64,000 bases of DNA, taken from positions 205,074-269,073 of the forward strand of contig CANNBP010000006.1 in the NCBI GenBank assembly GCA_947502885.1, read 5' to 3'. Positions 59,584-64,000 of the stretch are shown in pieces. How positions within the stretch are numbered: position 1 is the first letter of the stretch; each line of letters begins with the position of its first letter. This DNA comes from an uncultured Aquimarina sp. Lineage in GTDB: Bacteria; Bacteroidota; Bacteroidia; Flavobacteriales; Flavobacteriaceae. The position numbers and the translations under genes were made by a program. The notes beneath the pieces are model-generated. The model searched no databases. It was not told the origin of the DNA and saw only the letters and a program-made list of their open reading frames with translations.

Positions 59584-62500
59584 ATGAAAAAAGTAATCAT
59601 GGCATTGCTGTTATTAAATTACAGTATTTATGCCCAAGAAGAATTTATACCAGATTATCTGGAACATCATTCAAATTATACACCTGTAACTCCAAATGCT
59701 AGTAGTTTTTTGATCTATGGTAATACCCCGGTAAATCATGCAACAGGTATTCCACAAATTAATATCCCATTATATACAATTAAGGAAGATGGTGTCTCAA
59801 TACCTATTTCTATATCATATCATGCCTCTGGAGTAAAAGTCAATGATTTGGCTGGTGTCGTTGGATTAAAATGGACCTTAAATGCGGGAGGAGGTATTTT
59901 TCGACAGATTAATGATAACCCTGATGAAGAGGGATGGTTAGTTCCTTCTAAAAGGGGTATTGTCACTAATGAATGGATCAACCAATATACGGGAACAACA
60001 GGCCAGATGCAAAGTGACATGGCAAATTCTGATCAATATGATGATTATGAACCCGATGACTTCAGTTTTAGTTTTGCTGGCTATTCTGGTAATTTTATAT
60101 TCGATAGAGATGGTAATGTAATGGATAATTTTAAGGATGACATCTATATTAAAACCCTTCCTTTAACTAACAATCATTTCAATTTCTTCTCTAAGGATAG
60201 CCGAGGTAATACCTTTTTCTTTGATAATAATGAGGCAAAAGAATCGAATATAGTCCATAGCGCTAGTATAATGGGATCTAATTTAAGTAATATTACACGT
60301 TCGAGTAGTGTATCGGGTTGGATGTTGGATCGTATTATTACTAAAAACAATAAACAAATTGATCTTACATATAGTCCATATACATTTCAATATACACTTA
60401 CTGGTGTGGCTCAAAGCTTGATCAAAGCTCCAGGTTGTGAAACATTGGAACCTTGTGGATGTATAGGCGATTCATATAGCTCAACAACATCACATATTAC
60501 GCAGTCTAACACTACAGTAAATTACACTCCAACAAATCAGTTGATTAACACCATAGAGACTTCAAATGTAAGAGTGATTTTTAACTATGAAGAAGATACT
60601 AGTTTGTCTACTTGGAAAAAAAAGCTAATATCCATTGATATTTTGGATAAAATCAAGAACAAAACCAAGTCCTTTGTATTTACCTATAGTAAATTTGAAG
60701 GAGATCCTCGATTACGCCTGGATCAGGTCCAGGAAATTGGTTATGATGGAATCAATAAACCTGCCCATAAGTTTTACTATATGCCGGGTAATTTACCTAA
60801 CAAGGACAGTAGAGCTAGAGATTTTGCGGGTTATTATAATGGAGAGACAGATAACCAGACCCTAGTTCCTTTTTCTATACAGGCATTTACTGCTCTTAAT
60901 AATAGTTACCGTAGAAGACTTGCTAAACGTCGTGAGAATATACAATTTCTTAAGATAGGAACTTTAAATAAGATAGCGTATCCAACTGGAGGTTGGACAG
61001 AGTTTAACTATGAACCCAACGCAGTTCTTGAAACCACTCAAAATAATCCGATGTATATCGAAAAAGGAGCTTCAGTATTACCTTATAACGAAAGTTTTAT
61101 AGCTGGTGGTTATAAAGTGTTTCGGGTACCATTTACCCTAGAAAAAGATATTGATGACCAATTAGGAACTGCTGTTAGCTATTCGGGAACATCAACTATT
61201 TGTAATTTTAACCCAGACCAACCCAGTATTGATTGTTCTCGATTTAATATTTATCAAAAACAGAGTGATGGTAGTTTGGAAGCTATATTTACTCCCTTTA
61301 AAGTTATTGGAGCCGAGGGTAGTGTCAACCTTTTTAAAGGTGAATACATTCTGGAACTAAAAGTGAAAGCTGATAAGTTGGAAGCTAATCCAAATGCGTT
61401 AATCTCTGTGGATTTAAACTGGTTTGAATTAGAAAATATTACAGATGAAATGCAAACCCGTTACACAGGAGGGCTTCGTGTAAAAGAAATTATTGATAAA
61501 GATTTTAACGACCAAGTTGCAAGCACCACAAAGTATACCTATGATGGTCTTGTTGGATATGGCTACGAAGTTGAAACTTTTCAAAAGAGCTATGGTCATT
61601 TAGGTTCTCGTCAAGTTTTTTCTTCAGACAATATCTGGTTGAACCCAGAATTGATCAAGTTGGGGCATTTTTATAAAAAGGTAACCATAGAGCAGTTAGG
61701 CCTTACCGAAGCTATAAAAACAATAGAAGAATACAAAGAGACATTTAAGAAAAAAATGTACGCTCCAGTGATGATTAGACAAACATATTATAAAGGAGAA
61801 GATAAGGTACAGTCAACACTTTTTGAGTATCAAAACATAATAGATACCCATGTAAAATACGATGTTCTAGCTGATAAAGATTATTGTTATAATCAAACTT
61901 CTGCAAGCCCACAAACCTTAGGTTATGGAGGGGTTCTTGGTAATAATTATTACCATAGACGTAATGTTCTTTCTCAAAAAACAAAGGTCAATTATTTTAC
62001 CACTCCAAATGAACCATTCAAAGCACTTATTGTTCAATATACTTATAAATATAATGATGATATGCAATTGATATCCGAAGAAAAAGACGATAGATTATAT
62101 GCTCAAAATGAACAGGCAATTGTTGACAAAAACTTCAATACTCATTTAAAAGGAAGGCATACGAAAATCGAATATACCTACCCTATTGATCATCAATCTC
62201 AAAATATAACAATTGCTACAATGCTAAATAAACACCAAGTTGGATTGCCCATTAGTAAGAAGGTGTATAGTAACGGAGAGGTTATTTTGGGGCAGTATAT
62301 GGACTATGATATGAATGGTAATGTTATTGCTGCCTATAATTATAATAAAGGAGAAGACGCCAATAATTCAGATGCTGGACATATTCCATCAAATTATGAA
62401 TTGTATCAAGAATTTAAGTTAGAAGCAGGAAAGCCTGTCGAAATAAAACGTAATGATGGAACACCCACTGCAATTTTATGGGATACTACCCATACATTCA

Positions 62501-63978
62501 TTCTTGCAAAAATAGTGGGAACTACAAAGGTTGAATTAGAGCAGGTTGTTAGTCCTATTGATCTAAAAATTACAACAGAAAATCAGTTAAAGACTATCTA
62601 TAATAATCTAAGAGTTGCATTACCAAATGCATTTATTTCTACCTACACCTATGACCCATTGGTTGGAGTAACCAGTATGACTGACCCGAATGGGTATACC
62701 ACCTATTATGAGTATGATGATCAGGATCGTTTAGATCATATTACTGATGCCGATGCAAAAGTGTTGAAGAAATACAACTATAATTACAAAGGGCAGTTAT
62801 CTGCAAATTACACTGCCGTTTCTGCTAATTTGGTAGCTCCTACTTTAGTATTAACCAATTCTACAGCTAATGCCAATATCAATATTTTTGGTGGTTCTGG
62901 AAACTTCCATTATGCATGGACATTGAACGGACAAGCTATTGCAGCTACAACCAAAAATATAACACATGATTTTACATCGGTTGGCGAATATACACTAGAT
63001 TGTATCGTAACCGATTTAGTTACAGGACAAGAACTCTCACTTGGTCAAAACATTAGGGTATTTACTCCTCTTACAACACCTATCCTTACTGCCAGTGCAA
63101 CACATACCACATCAGATATCGGGACACAATTAACCGCTCAGATTAGTGGTGGGTCGGGAGATTTAGAATACAAATGGTACATAGATGGTGCTATCAATGT
63201 AAATTATACGACTTCTCAGATCAGTCAGAAATTTAGAACACTGGGGACTTATACCATCAAGGTCGAAGTACATGACAAACAGATTCCTAATTACTTTAAA
63301 GAAGCTAGTATAACGATATATAATCATGCTCCATTGGCTACACCAAGGTTTACGGTAAACCCGAGTTCGTCATCCAATGGTGCAGAAAGGCATTATATGG
63401 TAGGGAGCACAGTAACTCTTACAGGGATCAATTTAACGGGAGGTTCTGGATCTAAACGATATGAGTGGTATATCGATAATATCAAACAACCTAATACTGG
63501 CATAATACTAACCAAAAAGAACACCGTAAAAGGACATCATTCATTTATGTTTAAAGTCATAGATAATAATATCCCTAATCATGTTAAAACAGGGTACATC
63601 ACGCTATATTTTCATAATCCTATTAGTAGTATAGGAAGAATACAAGCCAACAATGGATATACGATCACCGATGGGCAATCGATACCCATTACTATTACTA
63701 GTGCTAGTGGTGGTTCTGGTAGCTATAAATACCAATGGTTTGTTGATAATACAACACATTCATCTCAAACCTCTACCTCAAGAACTTTTTCGTTTAGTCC
63801 AGATAGATCTGCTTATTATACGATCTACTGTAGAGTTATCGATGCTAAATCTGGATTTACGACTGGCTTTACAAGCAAACGCATACGTGTTACTGTTAGC
63901 CAACCAGATGGTGGTGGTGGTGACACCCGAGATGGCGATGGCCGTGATAGAGATGATAGATCCAGAGACCAACAGTAA
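59584..63978 (+). CDS. Large secreted RHS/YD-like protein with C-terminal PKD-like repeats
   Basis: 1464 residues with a signal peptide (MKKVIMALLLLNYSIYAQ). The N-terminal two thirds match the shell part of flavobacterial RHS proteins (GNTPVNHATGIPQINIPLYT, ISYHASGVKVNDLAGVVGLKW, GGWTEFNYEPNA). One YD repeat pair is seen at about residues 1019-1080 (TYTYDPLVGVTSMTDPNGYT, then YYEYDDQDRLDHI). Instead of an RHS core and toxin tip, about four PKD/SKD-like repeats follow (FGGSGNFHYAWTLNG, SGGSGDLEYKWYIDG, TGGSGSKRYEWYIDN, SGGSGSYKYQWFVDN). The end is a glycine stretch and an R/D-rich tail. It is probably a surface or secreted protein. Whether it works with genes beyond the window edge is not visible. 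Confidence 0.88.
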   Translation: MKKVIMALLLLNYSIYAQEEFIPDYLEHHSNYTPVTPNASSFLIYGNTPVNHATGIPQINIPLYTIKEDGVSIPISISYHASGVKVNDLAGVVGLKWTLNAGGGIFRQINDNPDEEGWLVPSKRGIVTNEWINQYTGTTGQMQSDMANSDQYDDYEPDDFSFSFAGYSGNFIFDRDGNVMDNFKDDIYIKTLPLTNNHFNFFSKDSRGNTFFFDNNEAKESNIVHSASIMGSNLSNITRSSSVSGWMLDRIITKNNKQIDLTYSPYTFQYTLTGVAQSLIKAPGCETLEPCGCIGDSYSSTTSHITQSNTTVNYTPTNQLINTIETSNVRVIFNYEEDTSLSTWKKKLISIDILDKIKNKTKSFVFTYSKFEGDPRLRLDQVQEIGYDGINKPAHKFYYMPGNLPNKDSRARDFAGYYNGETDNQTLVPFSIQAFTALNNSYRRRLAKRRENIQFLKIGTLNKIAYPTGGWTEFNYEPNAVLETTQNNPMYIEKGASVLPYNESFIAGGYKVFRVPFTLEKDIDDQLGTAVSYSGTSTICNFNPDQPSIDCSRFNIYQKQSDGSLEAIFTPFKVIGAEGSVNLFKGEYILELKVKADKLEANPNALISVDLNWFELENITDEMQTRYTGGLRVKEIIDKDFNDQVASTTKYTYDGLVGYGYEVETFQKSYGHLGSRQVFSSDNIWLNPELIKLGHFYKKVTIEQLGLTEAIKTIEEYKETFKKKMYAPVMIRQTYYKGEDKVQSTLFEYQNIIDTHVKYDVLADKDYCYNQTSASPQTLGYGGVLGNNYYHRRNVLSQKTKVNYFTTPNEPFKALIVQYTYKYNDDMQLISEEKDDRLYAQNEQAIVDKNFNTHLKGRHTKIEYTYPIDHQSQNITIATMLNKHQVGLPISKKVYSNGEVILGQYMDYDMNGNVIAAYNYNKGEDANNSDAGHIPSNYELYQEFKLEAGKPVEIKRNDGTPTAILWDTTHTFILAKIVGTTKVELEQVVSPIDLKITTENQLKTIYNNLRVALPNAFISTYTYDPLVGVTSMTDPNGYTTYYEYDDQDRLDHITDADAKVLKKYNYNYKGQLSANYTAVSANLVAPTLVLTNSTANANINIFGGSGNFHYAWTLNGQAIAATTKNITHDFTSVGEYTLDCIVTDLVTGQELSLGQNIRVFTPLTTPILTASATHTTSDIGTQLTAQISGGSGDLEYKWYIDGAINVNYTTSQISQKFRTLGTYTIKVEVHDKQIPNYFKEASITIYNHAPLATPRFTVNPSSSSNGAERHYMVGSTVTLTGINLTGGSGSKRYEWYIDNIKQPNTGIILTKKNTVKGHHSFMFKVIDNNIPNHVKTGYITLYFHNPISSIGRIQANNGYTITDGQSIPITITSASGGSGSYKYQWFVDNTTHSSQTSTSRTFSFSPDRSAYYTIYCRVIDAKSGFTTGFTSKRIRVTVSQPDGGGGDTRDGDGRDRDDRSRDQQ

Positions 63979-64000
63979 TTAACCAACAAAAAAGGAAACA

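Noticed and set aside
63653..63982. Overlapping plus-strand frame at the end of the RHS-like gene, considered as a toxin or immunity gene
   Set aside because: It is a frame-shifted reading of the PKD/Arg-Asp tail region with low-complexity composition and no family motif.

Overview
The window is AT-rich DNA from a member of the Bacteroidota, most likely a marine Flavobacteriaceae of the Aquimarina/Kordia type. That rests on several traits: TAnnTTTG-type -7 boxes, little Shine-Dalgarno signal, type IX secretion (T9SS) C-terminal sorting domains, GEVED and carboxypeptidase-regulatory-like domains, SPI/SPII exported proteins and a UpxY-type NusG paralog. No rRNA, tRNA, CRISPR array or complete insertion sequence was recognised.

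Region 1 (1-30552, all minus strand) is one end of a very large non-ribosomal peptide synthetase (NRPS) locus. Transcription runs from a long leader (about 30.1 kb) through a NusG/UpxY/LoaP-like antiterminator gene. It then passes a 3-module starter NRPS (20309-29098), a 4-module NRPS (7474-20142) and a third NRPS that leaves the window at base 1 (1-6248). The third gene holds one full module and most of a second, whose adenylation domain is interrupted by a luciferase-like flavin monooxygenase. Binding-pocket residues read by eye suggest Ala - Pro-like - Gly - unknown - Asp - Gly - Ala - Pro-like - (Gly-like start, monooxygenase-interrupted). No epimerase or thioesterase domain is visible. 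Between the second and third NRPS genes are two relics: the 5' part and the 3' tail of a lost NRPS gene. The same gap holds a second leader. It carries a hairpin followed by GGCGGAGCC, and the same arrangement lies in front of the antiterminator gene. This looks like a recruitment site for the NusG paralog, comparable to the ops element of RfaH, and is the most interesting signal in the window.

Region 2 (30553-40864) is mostly housekeeping and accessory genes: a YifB/ComM-type AAA protein, an aspartate kinase divergent from a small ACT-like protein, an M13 metallopeptidase lipoprotein, a RES-Xre toxin-antitoxin pair, a membrane-embedded patatin-like phospholipase and a small secreted protein with a T9SS-like tail.

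Region 3 (41164-50256) holds a sensor-poor hybrid histidine kinase, a carboxypeptidase-regulatory-like surface protein, an S41-type peptidase, small hypothetical proteins, a DUF4202 protein and a glycolytic operon pfkA-gapA-BadF/NagK-type kinase (minus strand).

Region 4 (50665-63978, plus strand) encodes an FN3/GEVED T9SS cargo protein, a C39-peptidase ABC exporter with its HlyD-family adaptor but no visible precursor peptide, and a translationally coupled pair (glycoside-hydrolase-like lipoprotein and DUF5009 acyltransferase-like membrane protein). After these come a non-coding region with a 63-bp tandem repeat and a large secreted RHS-like protein that ends in PKD-like repeats and an Arg/Asp-rich tail instead of an RHS core.
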